The notes below the pieces were generated by a model. That model was not told the origin of the DNA. It searched no databases and saw only the letters and a list, made by a program, of their open reading frames with translations. Shown here piece after piece: positions 1 to 10,467 of a stretch of DNA of 60,000 bases; positions within the stretch are counted from its first letter, which is position 1; each line of letters begins with the position of its first letter. The translations under genes were made by a program, and so were the position numbers. The DNA is from Polytrichum commune (lineage: Eukaryota > Streptophyta > Polytrichopsida > Polytrichales > Polytrichaceae), in contig OX485803.1 of assembly GCA_950295325.1 (NCBI GenBank), positions 19,594,001-19,654,000 of the forward strand, given 5' to 3'.

Positions 1-804
1 GGGATGTGGCGGTCTTGACACCAACCACGATTTAACCAAGCTACTTAACAGAATCTTCTTGATGATTTTTAGACCGGAGAGAAATCACACTACACATCAC
101 ATTCCCTACAAACAAACGTCACCGACATACTGGTGATTACACCTTTCTTGATCAACAAAACAGCCTCCCACACATAAAGCTCGACACCAGAATCTCAAAA
201 ATCATCAAACCCATCAAAAACAACAATAAAACCCTACAAGGCAAAAAGGAAGACACCATTGTAACTCAAAACTATCCCAACTGACATAGCCCACTTCCAA
301 CCTTGCCCAACAGAGCTACATTGTGGTTTTTATAATTTGCTCCATGCACTATAAGAGATATGATGGTCCCCCAGAAAATTTAGCATCTGACACATCCAGT
401 AAGAACTGTGCAAGGGAGACACTGTGGTGCCCAAAAGCATCCTAATGCAATTCCAACCTTGCAAATAGAGCTGCATTCTGGTGGGCTTAAAAAGAAATTG
501 TTCCAATGGGGAGAAAGGGTGATGATTCACCAACATAACATTTGTAAGGTGGGATGAAATTGGAGGAAGGTTGTGTACTTACCGAAGGTGGAGGCCAAAT
601 CAGATGGAGAAAATGCGAGGAGCGAAAGAGGGAAGAGAAGAGAAGAGAAGAGAAAGGAAGGGACGGGATGGCGACGTCATAACAAAGCCCTCGGGCCACG
701 TAGGTAGCTTATGTGGAGGCCACGTAGGCTAACCTTGCCTTTCGTGAGTACAAAGGAAATTTTCTCCCTTTTTGGAAGGAGAAATGGGCAGCTTCAACAC
801 TAAG
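1..804. other. Intergenic, no gene recognised
   Basis: I see no convincing coding region here. Short open frames have no recognisable motif. A purine-rich GAGAA-type microsatellite lies near 628-660. Nothing else is identified. Confidence 0.5.
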
Positions 805-1182
805 GTAGATGGGTCTTAAATGGTTACTTTTCCTGACCAGCCCACTTCTCTTAGAATATGAAACACGCGATTATTATAAGAGTGAAAGGTTAACAAATCC
901 ACATCAAGGCCGTCGCCACATTTTTTGGAGCACATATAAAAGTATATCTTTTCATGATCAGAGTGAAGGTTTCCATGCTCATTAAATAGTCGTATCGGTC
1001 CCTTCAATTTTTTAGACTATTGAACTTAGAATGGTTTATGTATCATATGTTGAGGATGTAATCCAATCTCTTTTAAACATGTGTCTTTTTGGTATTCGTT
1101 CTTGAAGCCACACCAAACAAAACCACTTGAATAGAGATGTTTTAATAAGGAAAGTAACCGAATAAGGGTTGTTTACCTTAGG
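805..1182. repeat. Interspersed repeat family F (MITE-like), diverged copy
   Basis: The left end reads GGTAGATGGGTCTTAAATGG after TAA, and the right end reads TTTACC followed by TTA. The inner part (ATCCAATCTCTTTTAAACATG) matches the copies near 23.0 kb and 49.1 kb. The ends are imperfect inverted repeats next to TNA trinucleotides, which suggests a small DNA transposon. The middle is diverged, so the boundaries are approximate. Confidence 0.45.
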
Positions 1183-1392
1183 GAATAAAAAGTGTGAGGA
1201 ACTCTAATGGGATTCTCCAAATTTATTCGAAGCTGTAAATTTGATGATGAGATTGTACATGTGGAGGGGAGAGATCCTTATATTTTACTCTGATCATAAA
1301 ACATTAAACTATTATTCAAAAAGCTTTAGTATGATTTTTACATGGATTGGCCAGAGTAGGTGGCATACACATCGGTTGAAATGTTTATCTAA

Positions 1393-1891
1393 GGGCCACT
1401 TCACACACAAGACTGAGAGCCCATGACCATTAAACTTCAGGCACTCTCATTGGTGGAAAAGGCGGAGCTGGTCCAAGTTCGCTTCACACTACGCTTGAGG
1501 GACCAACGGAGTACGTGAATGCAAGATGGATGTAATGTCAACATGGATTCCTACATGACATCGAATGGATCATGCTTCATGGTCACTTGGACTATTTTCA
1601 AAAACCACCTCTTGGAGGTAGGCCTAACACAAGACCGGGAGACCATGGCACTCCAAACGCTCACAACAGTTGATTTATTTTGTTTTATCATGTGCGAGGA
1701 CCCGCATGAGTATAAATTCATTGAAATAGCATTTGGTTGAGGGCCCGGTCACATATGACTTCATACTACACTTGAGGGTCCATGACCAATCCACATGATT
1801 TTGGAGGTGTTTTGGGACAGCCTTTGGACACTTTCTTTTGGGTTTTCACAATTCCATGGTCACGGCTCTTGGCTCATATGTGAAGTGGCCC
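1393..1891 (+). mobile_element. Tourist-like (PIF/Harbinger) MITE, family B
   Basis: This is a 499-bp element flanked on both sides by TAA. It begins GGGCCACTTCACACACAAG and ends in the reverse complement, CATATGTGAAGTGGCCC. Ends starting GGGCC with a 3-bp TNA target duplication are typical of PIF/Harbinger and Tourist elements. Other copies lie at about 16.3, 20.7 (inverted), 22.1 and 46.9 kb (inverted). There is no transposase, so it would depend on an autonomous relative. Confidence 0.8.
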
Positions 1892-2120
1892 TAAGTCTAG
1901 CACGTTGGTCCGGAGATCGCCACAAGGTAGGTATACCAAATGCCTCCCCCACTAAAGCGTATTCCTATACATGGGAAATGTACTTCACTACTCTTGGATG
2001 CTCTTGAACAAAGGATCTTTGCCTTTTAAGAGGAACCAAAGTGTAAGATCCTTGAAGGGTCAAATTGTGATCTGAGAAACGATTCAGTGGGTCAACTGAT
2101 ACTCGTTTTGCAAGGTGGTT

Positions 2121-2500
2121 TGGTGATGGCTTCCAACTACATAAGTTTCTCTAATTATTTCTAGGCTATGTCGATTTCCTAAGGCCCCAAGTCCCAATCC
2201 TCTATATATGCGGGTGGGGTCTCTAGTATGGAATACTATATGCACGGTTGCATGGTTGTGTAGGCCCCGCACTGACCCCATTAGCGCTTTGGCTCGATAC
2301 ACCATAGTTGACGCAACCTCGTAAGTTTCTCTAATTATTTGTAGGCTATGTCGATTTCCTAAAGTCCCAAGTCCCAATCCTCTATATATGCGGGTGGGGT
2401 CTCTAGTATGGAATACTATATGCACGGCTGCATGGTTGTGTAGGCCCCGCACTGACCCCATTAGCGCCCTGGCTTGATCGCCATCGTTGACGCAGCCTCG
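2121..2500. repeat. 180-bp tandem dimer
   Basis: A segment starting TAAGTTTCTCTAATTATTT recurs exactly 180 bp later (2142 and 2322). The two copies stay nearly identical through GTATGGAATACTATATGCAC and the CCCCGCACTGACCCCATTAG block. A degenerate remnant follows. The open frame on the - strand repeats the same peptide twice and is an artefact of the repeat, not a gene. Confidence 0.85.
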
Positions 2501-2949
2501 CAGTCGCGGTCGCAGGATGGCGCCGGCAATTGCAGGATGGCACTCGCGGTTGCAACATCCAAAAAAATACCAAGGATGAAATGACTCTAGCTAGCACCTT
2601 GAGCTTGTCATGTTGTGTTGCTGCCTCCATGAATCGAGTGCACATTTGTACCAATGTTTTTTTCCAACCTACATAAACCGGATGGAACGTTTTAATTGTG
2701 TTGCAAGGCTTTGGACAAACCTATGAATCGGCGGCGATCTTAGGGACCTCGATGTTTTACCATGCTTTGATTTAAAGCATGGTAACTAATAGATGCCAAC
2801 ATGTAACTGGTTGGACTTGGAAACACTAGAATATCGATCGATTGTGCCTAAAATCCTCTATGGCAAAATCCTCTTTGGACACTGAACCATAAACCCTTCA
2901 CCTCCTTTTGGGAGGTGCCATGGATATTGGATGCACAAATCATGTAGGT

Positions 2950-3600
2950 ACTCAAATTTTGTTACACCCAACTCCTAAGGTAGAGAGTGCTATAATCAAC
3001 ACCCCACCAAAAACCAACACCTATGCACGCCTTAAACCTAATCATGTACCTGGAACACGCCTTAAACCATCTAATGTTTTAGACATAAAATGTGAGCGGA
3101 TTTGGATGACAAATGGGGCAGTTCCAAGAGAATGCAAAGTTGGTTTTAGGCAAAAGTGAGATTGGATTTGAGTAAGTGTCAGAACGTAGGCAAGGATGGG
3201 TACTTATTGGTATTTATTGAGATCTTGGATGCTAAAGTTATAAGGGCTCAACTTTTTTTATTGGGTAGAGTGTTTTTTTTAATGGGTGGCTTTGAGGAAA
3301 AGGTGAGGGTGGTTTTGGCCAAAAAAAAGGAGCGGCATTGGCTGGTACAAGATAGTTTTGGGAGCGATTTGTATTGGAAAAAGTGGGGGTCTAGGGAGAA
3401 ATTTAGGAAGCTAAGGGTAAGTGACTTCAAAAATTTGTAGTACATTCATATGACGTGCAATTCATCCTATTTTTTGTTTTCTACTATGTCCAAGCCAATT
3501 TGCTGCACCAATCATGCACACCACTAAACCAAATGGACTCCAAAAATAAGTTAAATCACTTAAAGTGTTGATTTAAGCACCCTCTACCTTAGGAAACTTC
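2950..3600 (+). repeat. Interspersed repeat family G, copy 1
   Basis: The segment shares collinear blocks with 51330-52340. The shared blocks are CACCCCA with the following AC-rich part, GTGAGATTGGATTTGAG, TTTTGGGAGCGATTTGTA, and an end reading ATCACTTAAAGTGTTGATTTA then AGCACCCTCTACCTTAGG. No coding domain is visible. The class is unknown. Confidence 0.55.
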
Positions 3601-5528
3601 AAGAAACAAACACCTTGGCCCCATCATCCAACAATCAACTACACATCATGCACATAAACTGCAACTAACATTTAGCCTCGTCTCCTATATTGCATGCTTA
3701 ATTCGTAAGAGGTCTACAAATCAATGGTGCAACAAAGTAGTCCAAGCCATTGTTGCAACTTTCTCATCCCACAACAACACTAGAAGCTACACACTTATTC
3801 AATGCATGCATGAACACAAATATGCTACAAGACAACACCATTCCCAAACTTGTAGGTGCACTTGCCTATCCCACCTAAGGGCACACAACCATGTGACATC
3901 CGTTATGCTGAAGCAAAATAGAGTTCACCGACATTGCCAAAGTTTTCATCCAATATCTTCAAGCATCTTGATGGCCAAGCGGTTTCATGTGAAGTAACAT
4001 GGCCAACATATGGAGAGTAGAGTTGCATTGTTTTCCAACATGCAAGTTGGAATATGACTGTCTCCGTACTTATCCATTTTGGATGTTGCATGATTGGATT
4101 GACTGATCTTCATATCTTGAGATGGTAGAAAATCAAAACAAATCCAACAACATGTGAAAACTCCATCAAGTTTGAAGAACTAGAATATGACAATTTCGTC
4201 TATGCACCAACATGTTTATGAAAGTCAAGTTTTTCCCGCTCAAATGAAAGTCAATTTCCAGGTTCCAGAAAGGAGAGATGGTCAAGGCCCCCTCCTCAAA
4301 CTTCAACAAGTCTCGACAATATAGCAAAATATGGACCCTATAAGATTTAAAATTCTACTTATTACCAATTTCCTCCACCGTATAGGTAATAATAAATTTT
4401 AGAGTTGTGCAATAAATAGCAGCTTATTTTGTTTATAAAAGAGTATGAGTGGAATATTTTTCCTTGTGGTATTGAAGTGGCGTTTCTTGTTTGCTAATGT
4501 TTATCACCTAATGAAACATGACATTGGAAAGAATTAAACCAACAAATATATTTATGGAATCTAACCACGTCACAACGGGCACAAGACATCAACTTCACGT
4601 GCAAATGCAAGGCTTGTGTTTTTAAAGTTGGGGTATATGGTTGTAACGTGTATTTATTTATTAGTTACATTTCCTATCTCTAATCAACTAGACTCTACCA
4701 TCTGTAAGACTAGAGGACTCCACCCTAGGAGATCTAATAGTTATGAAAGGTAAAGGGGAGTTGCCCACTAGTTGGGACTATAATGTCACAAAATGTTCTC
4801 ACCTTGTAAGTAATGACCAATAGTTAATAACACTTAACTCACCCCAAAGGCATTGAGGGAGAGCCGGTTAACTATATGCTTGAGGACTAGTTGAGGGTAG
4901 CTTCAACTCTTGTTTCTTGCAAGTATATAAGGCTCAAGGTTGGGTGGATCATGCCTCTTGTTTTCCTCCATATTTGTGAGAGACATTACAATGGCGATCG
5001 ATTACAAAGTGTTCAAATAGTTTCCTTTAAATGGCTAACTCAATAAATCCCAATTGCATTTGTGCATCAAACCCTAGTGAAGACAAAGAATAACGCCTTA
5101 ATAGACTAATCCCTCACATCACCTCACAACAAATAAAGAATATCGTTTGAGCAACTAAACCCGCCTCAAACAATTTAAGAATAACACAACGTGAGCAAGG
5201 ACGAAGTTGAATCCAACACCCTACAAATTCTAATCAATTGGGCCAACGTTGCGCCTCTCTAAACAAGACACTCACCAACCTCACAACATTTTGGACGCTC
5301 ACTCCCCACTATGCCAATTCAAAATGGAAGAAGAAGCCTACCCAAAATGAAGATGGTTGCGAAACGTTTGAGCAAACTAAAGATGGCATGACTATGCAAC
5401 TAAGGGAGTTATGCAAAATGACAATGGGGAGGGATGACATCATTTGTGATGCCAACCCCAGGTTTGAATCTTTAAGAGGAAAAGAGAAAGAAAAGAAAAG
5501 CAAACCAATACAATTACAAAGGAACTCA
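3601..5528. other. Intergenic, no gene recognised
   Basis: AT-rich sequence with scattered short frames and no protein motif, RNA gene or repeat end that I can support. The frame at 5238-5594 has no family resemblance and runs into the MITE that follows, so I do not call it a gene. Confidence 0.4.
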
Positions 5529-5902
5529 GGGCCGGTTTACACTACGGTGGAGAAGTCCACCGGTCATGAAAAAAAGGGCGTTTCTCAATTGTGATTGGTC
5601 GAAAATGCAACTCTTGACCGGTGGGTGTTTACACTAGGTGAAGAAAACAATGGTGGTGAACTCTTCTCATGGATGATAAAATGACATGGCCGCCTACATG
5701 GCGGCACTTTTTGGAGTTGGGCTTCTCCGGCCTCAAGAGGCCGGACAAGAAACTCCTCCTCCGGAGAAGCCCAACTCAATAAAAATATTTTATTGCCTTT
5801 AATTCTTCTCCGGCACATCCACCATTTGCCTCATATAACCATGTCTTGGCCAAGCATTCTTGACCGACCGGAGGCCTTCTCCACCGTAGTGTAAACCGGC
5901 CC
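5529..5902. mobile_element. Tourist-like MITE, family C
   Basis: The element begins GGGCCGGTTTACACTACGGT, ends with the exact reverse complement, and is flanked by TCA on both sides. It is 374 bp. The first 26 bases pair with the last 26 almost perfectly. A second, inner inverted repeat built on TTGGGCTTCTCCGG lies near 5717-5775. Diverged relatives lie at 23997-24397 and 50437-50817. Confidence 0.85.
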
Positions 5903-7118
5903 TCAATCATTAGCTAGCATAACATGACTAAACAACTACATAATGGTCTCTTTCAAAAGAAAGAGGTTGCAATTAAAAAACTTTGATAATTTAGAGTTCC
6001 TTGTCAAAAAGTTCATAGTACACAACATGATTTCCCTTCATAAACGAGTATGCCATAATCAAAGGAGATTTGTGCTCATGTGATACATGGTCCCACAAAA
6101 CGCAACTATGAGGTATGTGATATTATGGGTGGGTTGTTGTGCACCAAAGTGATTTTAAGAGCAGGACACATGGTTTGAAAGTCTAATGATTTCTTATAGA
6201 TTTGTGAATAGCTTAGTTCACATATACTTTGGACAACTACGTTAAATTGTCATGTTAGTGTGGGTTACCATTCAGAGTTATGTGTTAACATAACTTTTTA
6301 CTGACATTGTTTTTTTTACCAACATAGTTATATCACTTGCTTTGGTGTGCATATATACTAACCGCTCATATTATTTGGGTAAAAAGATGCCCTCGGTATA
6401 ATGTTATAGCAATGCGTAATTCCAAATGACAACTCACACTAATAGGACAATTTAGTGAAGTGAAACTTTTCCGGTGTTTGTGTCGGGTGCTTTCAAAGTC
6501 ACTCCGACCAAACCTTGTCACAAAAACACAGTGATTATGAATCATGCTCAAAGTTTTGTTTGTCACTCCATCTTTGAGCATCAAGAAAATATTGTAGGCT
6601 AGAATTGTGAAGCACTCAAAAGACACAATCAAACTTGCCAAAATTATCATCAAATCATCACACACTGCAGAGCTTTCGAGGCCCACAAAGTGGGCAAAAA
6701 ATAAAAACACAACACATTGACTTCAATTGGTGTTGCATGAACTCGGGACTTTTACTGGTGCTTTCAATCTCTCCAATCTCTTCAATCCCCCCCCCCCCCC
6801 AACACACACACACACCCTGGGCAAAAAAATTAGAAGCCAACAATCAGCTCAATTAAGGTCAAAGTGTGCTATTTAGACACTTCTCTTTGTGCACCCACTT
6901 CTTGTAGCATAAAGAACATGCAATTAGTGCGAGATGATTAGCAAATCCTAATCATCCTCATAGCCATTTACCTCGTCATTAAGTTCATTCTTCAATTAAG
7001 GCCCACATACCTTATTTGTTATGAAAGAGGTCATTATATGATTATGAGAGAGAGAGACCCACACCCAAAACCAACACTTATAAATGTCTCACAGTTGCCA
7101 ACACTTGATTGTCTTGAA
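5903..7118. other. Intergenic, poly(C) and (AC)n tract
   Basis: No gene recognised. There is a run of 14 C at 6787-6800, followed by an AC repeat to about 6815. Open frames across it are low-complexity. Confidence 0.45.
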
Positions 7119-7343
7119 CACTGCTCGGGGAGAACCGGCGGTTAGTTACAAATGAACCAATTGAGTTTGAGAAATAACTGGTTGAAGTTGGAGACCTCAA
7201 GAAAATTACATATTGTTTTAGAGGAATCTATAGAATATATCTCAAATGAATAAAGCAAAACCGGAAGATGTCAACATGTAACCAGTTGGATTTAGAATCA
7301 CTAGGATCTTCACCGACAATGTCCAAAAACTTCCCGGGCACTG
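7119..7343 (+). mobile_element. hAT-superfamily MITE, intact copy
   Basis: This 225-bp element is flanked by an exact 8-bp duplication, GTCTTGAA, at 7111-7118 and 7344-7351. Its termini are CACTGCTCGGGGAG and, reversed, CAGTGCCCGGGAAG, which match at 11 of 14 positions. An 8-bp target duplication with short YANTG-type ends is characteristic of hAT transposons. No coding capacity. Copies elsewhere in the window: 18905-19143, 45035-45230, 53942-54095, 55112-55540 (fragments), 56780-58102 and 59775-59989. Confidence 0.88.
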
Positions 7344-7455
7344 GTCTTGAACCATTCCCCATGGTATAGGAGAGTCCAAGTCGATGGAGTCATGGTTTTA
7401 TCTATCATTAGTGGCGCCACCTCAAAGTGGCCTCCACTACCTTCATGTAGAATAA

Positions 7456-7933
7456 GGGCCGCTTTACACCTAGAGGCCAGGCCAATTTGTTGTGTGAGAG
7501 GCTTGAAATCCTCACTTGTGATTGGCCAAAAGGCTGAAATTGGCCCCAACCCTATTACACCTAGAGGCCAGGCCGATTTGATGGTATGAATTTTTTAATC
7601 AAAAAATGCATGGTACACGGCCCGAGCTCATTGAATTGGGTGCACCCAAAATGGAGGGCCAATTATTGGCCTCGGGACCAATGTCACATTTCAATAAAAT
7701 AAAAAATAAAAAATAATATGAAATATGATTATGCTAGATCCGTTGGATTATGCTAGATTTATTGAATTGGCCTAGCTTCTTGGCCCTAAGGCCTTTACAT
7801 ATGGGAAAATTGGCCCCCATTCTAATCTTATTATAATGTGTAGTTGAGGCCAGCCTCCAACCCAAAAGGGATTGAAATTTCATGCAATCGACCTCAAGGG
7901 GAACTGGCCCGGCCTCTAGGTGTAAAGCGGCCC
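7456..7933. mobile_element. Tourist-like MITE, third family
   Basis: A 478-bp element flanked by TAA at 7453-7455 and 7934-7936. It begins GGGCCGCTTTACACCTAGAG and ends in the reverse complement. A second copy of the end sequence (ACACCTAGAGGCCAGGCC) occurs internally near 7557, so the left terminus appears partly duplicated. No coding capacity. Confidence 0.82.
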
Positions 7934-8889
7934 TAAGTAAAGGGTTGCACTCTATCTTGGGTTGGTTCAAGGTGGGTTTAGGGCCACTTGTCAATGCCTA
8001 GTCTAGCTATTCTATACACAGCGGGGAACGGTTTCAGCCATTTTGTTCACAAAGCCAAGGGGGTAGGTCCACAAAGCACAAAGGGGGTCAATTCTAGGCA
8101 TAGAGGGGGTTGGTTCCTAGGATACAAGGTGACGATTACAAGCGAACTGGGTGGGATCATGGAGGTGGCCATGTGGCTTTGCGCATCATTACTAGTTGGG
8201 CTTTGATCTAGCCTAGGTCTAGTACCCAACTATGTTGTGTTGGTTCTACGGGATCTTGTGGTGGTTCTAGACAATGAGGGTGAGGTCCTCATACACATGG
8301 CCTGTGGATTGATTTAAGAAAGCTAGTGGTTTTCATTGTCTATTTTCATGACTTTGAATATTCATCAAAATTTCCATTGGGGCTAAGAATATTTTTCTTT
8401 CTTTATACTTATGTTTAGTCCAAAGCCTAATATGATAAAAGAACAATTACATCAACCACATGGCCATATGTATGTGCAATAGCTTAAAGTGTTGGTTTAA
8501 GCACTCTCTACCTTATACTCATATGTGGACTTGAGGCAGGCTCAGTGAGCCAACCAATGGTCCAAGTGAACTTTGGGTACTCTGCAATGCGAAGAATGAT
8601 GTATGGCCAAGGGGTTCTTATTCACATCAAAGCATTGATGTTAGTTTCTTATTGCTTTGTTTTACATCTAACGCTATTGCCGTAAGGCATGGCCTAGGGT
8701 GTTCTATGAACAAACACTTTATTCACTCCGGTCTCCTCCGGAGACCAGAGTTCTTCTTCTTCTTGCTTTGTTCAAAAGCTCAAAAGAATACCTATCAAAC
8801 TTTTGTTGCCTTGGGTGTGACATGACAAGCGCGGGCTAAAGAACATCTTATTGTCGGACACCATAACTTTAAGTTGAAGTCGACCCGGT
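7934..8889. other. Intergenic, no gene recognised
   Basis: Only a fragment of repeat family G is recognisable (AAAGTGTTGGTTTAAGCAC near 8485). The short frames at 7988-8229 overlap on both strands without any motif. Confidence 0.4.
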
Positions 8890-9110
8890 CCAAGATGACC
8901 CTAAACTACAATGTGATAGTGGAGAGGCACTCAATCCTGAATGGAATGGTTGACAGTTCGATTCTCACTGCAAAATCTTCTCTCTACTTGATGGACAAAA
9001 ACAAAAAACAAAAAACAAAACTAGGTAGGTAGGTAGGAAGCCAAAAGCCCACCCACCGCAAGGTAGGCAGTAAACCCCAACGTTGGTTATTTATATATTT
9101 ATTTGAAGTT
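8890..9110 (+). mobile_element. tRNA-derived SINE, copy 1
   Basis: The head carries AGTTCGATTCT at 8955-8965, close to the RNA polymerase III B box, with an A-box-like TGATAGTGGAGAGG upstream. A CAAAAA-rich linker follows, then a body reading GCAAGGTAGGCAGTAAACCCC, ACGTTGG and a T-rich tail. The middle of the body is deleted compared with the copy at 9786-10003. Confidence 0.65.
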
Positions 9111-9483
9111 CATCTCCAAACCTTAACCTAAGGCAAGCTTCATTTGGTTGCATATCTTAAATGGACACTTATATATGAGTGGTGTGGTATTAGGTGTGCA
9201 TCTAAGAATGGAAAATAAACTGGACTACGTGTTCACAATGTGTTAACATTCTAGACTCAATAGTCAACATTATCTATTTGTTTATTTATTTATTTATCGC
9301 CTTTGCATGGGGTGACCCATACCCGCACCCCAAGCAGGTTAGATAAATGGAGTGAGGGTTTGGGTCCAATTAGGGTTTGGTTCAATGTTTGGAGATTGTG
9401 GACACTATATGCCCTAGGATAAACTTCAGTTGTTTGTTGTGGTTCTATGTCCAAAGGTTCTCATTGAACCCAAGGAATTTGCA

Positions 9484-9690
9484 TGTAAGGTATGTGGATG
9501 TTGTTTGGTTTATTTTTTTTCATATTCTCCAACTTCTACCTATTGGATTTGCACAACAAAACTTGTGTTGCATTAGCAAATCTACAATGAAACATCTACA
9601 AAAAAACTGTCCCTCTCCTTATTTAATCATGGTTATTGAAAGTACATGTTGGTCGATTTCTTTTGCGATTGGGCAAAGAATAAGGTTAAG
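9484..9690 (+). repeat. Interspersed repeat family F, partial copy
   Basis: Matches 23.0 and 49.1 kb through GGTATGTGGATGTTGTTTGG, TTCTCCAACTTCTAC, the ACAAAACTTGTGTTGCATTA block and CTTATTTAATCATGG. The right half is missing. The open frame through it is not a gene. Confidence 0.6.
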
Positions 9691-9785
9691 CAGTTTGATT
9701 CCAAAGACACATGGGAATAGTTGTTAGTATTGGATGTTTAACTTTTAGTCATAGCAATTGTCATACCAATATATGTATATATAAA

Positions 9786-10003
9786 ACACCAACGTCGGGC
9801 AATCCAAGGTGAATTTGAGCATGTTGGCCTTACCTTGCTCAAGAATCATATTGGTGTAGGGTGGGGTTTATTGCCTATCTAACTAGTTTTTTTCCGTCAA
9901 GTAAAGAGAAGATTTCACAACGGGAATCAAACCATGAACCACTCCATTTGGAAATGAGTACCTCTACACTATCACCGGGTATTTTAGGGTCATCTCGGAC
10001 CAT
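9786..10003 (-). mobile_element. tRNA-derived SINE, copy 2 (most complete)
   Basis: Read on the - strand, the head contains GGTTTGATTCC, a near-perfect B box, at 9923-9933. Then come CTTGACGG, an A-run, CTAG, and the body with CCCCACCCTACACCA, TCTTGAGCAAGG, CTCAAATTC and GACGTTGG, ending in a T-rich tail. The same head and body occur in the same order at 8890-9110, which supports a single SINE family. Confidence 0.68.
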
Positions 10004-10019
10004 CATATCAAAGTACTCA

Positions 10020-10467
10020 GGGCCACTTTACACACGGACGGGCCCTTGAGAATCATCCAAAGGCCATGCCATGGGATAAAGAATTCATTTTTGTAATTGA
10101 TGGGCCATCAAGTTTAGTATAAAGTGAAAATGAACCATGTCGAGGGACCAACACAACATTTGATGTACAATCCAAGATAGTAGGTAGTCATGAGACCCAC
10201 CATGCCAATGGCGATTTAATTGCTTGTCACGGCCCCTATTTTTGCCTCACATCACCTTTTTTTTTATGGGCCTCATGTATTTTCTGGTAGACCATGAAAC
10301 AACAACCACTGGGTGCCATTTAGGATCATGTAGATCTTTCATCCATTGGCATTTCTTTGGTCCCTCATGTCCTCAATGTCTAGTGTAAAGTGAACTTGGA
10401 CCGTCTCTAGGTTCTCACCCAATTACATAAATTGTAAAGGACCCTTAAGCTCTAGTGTAAAATGGCA
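10020..10467. mobile_element. Degenerate Tourist-like MITE
   Basis: The left end GGGCCACTTTACACACGG follows TCA. The right end GTGTAAAATGGCA precedes TGA. These are imperfect inverted repeats with TNA neighbours. Internal AGTGTAAAGTGAACTTGGACC resembles the family B interior. Diverged, no coding capacity. Confidence 0.55.

Noticed and set aside
2084-2461. 125-aa frame with an internal 60-aa peptide repeat
   Set aside because: The repeat is the 180-bp DNA tandem dimer, whose length is a multiple of three. No known domain or codon pattern supports a gene.
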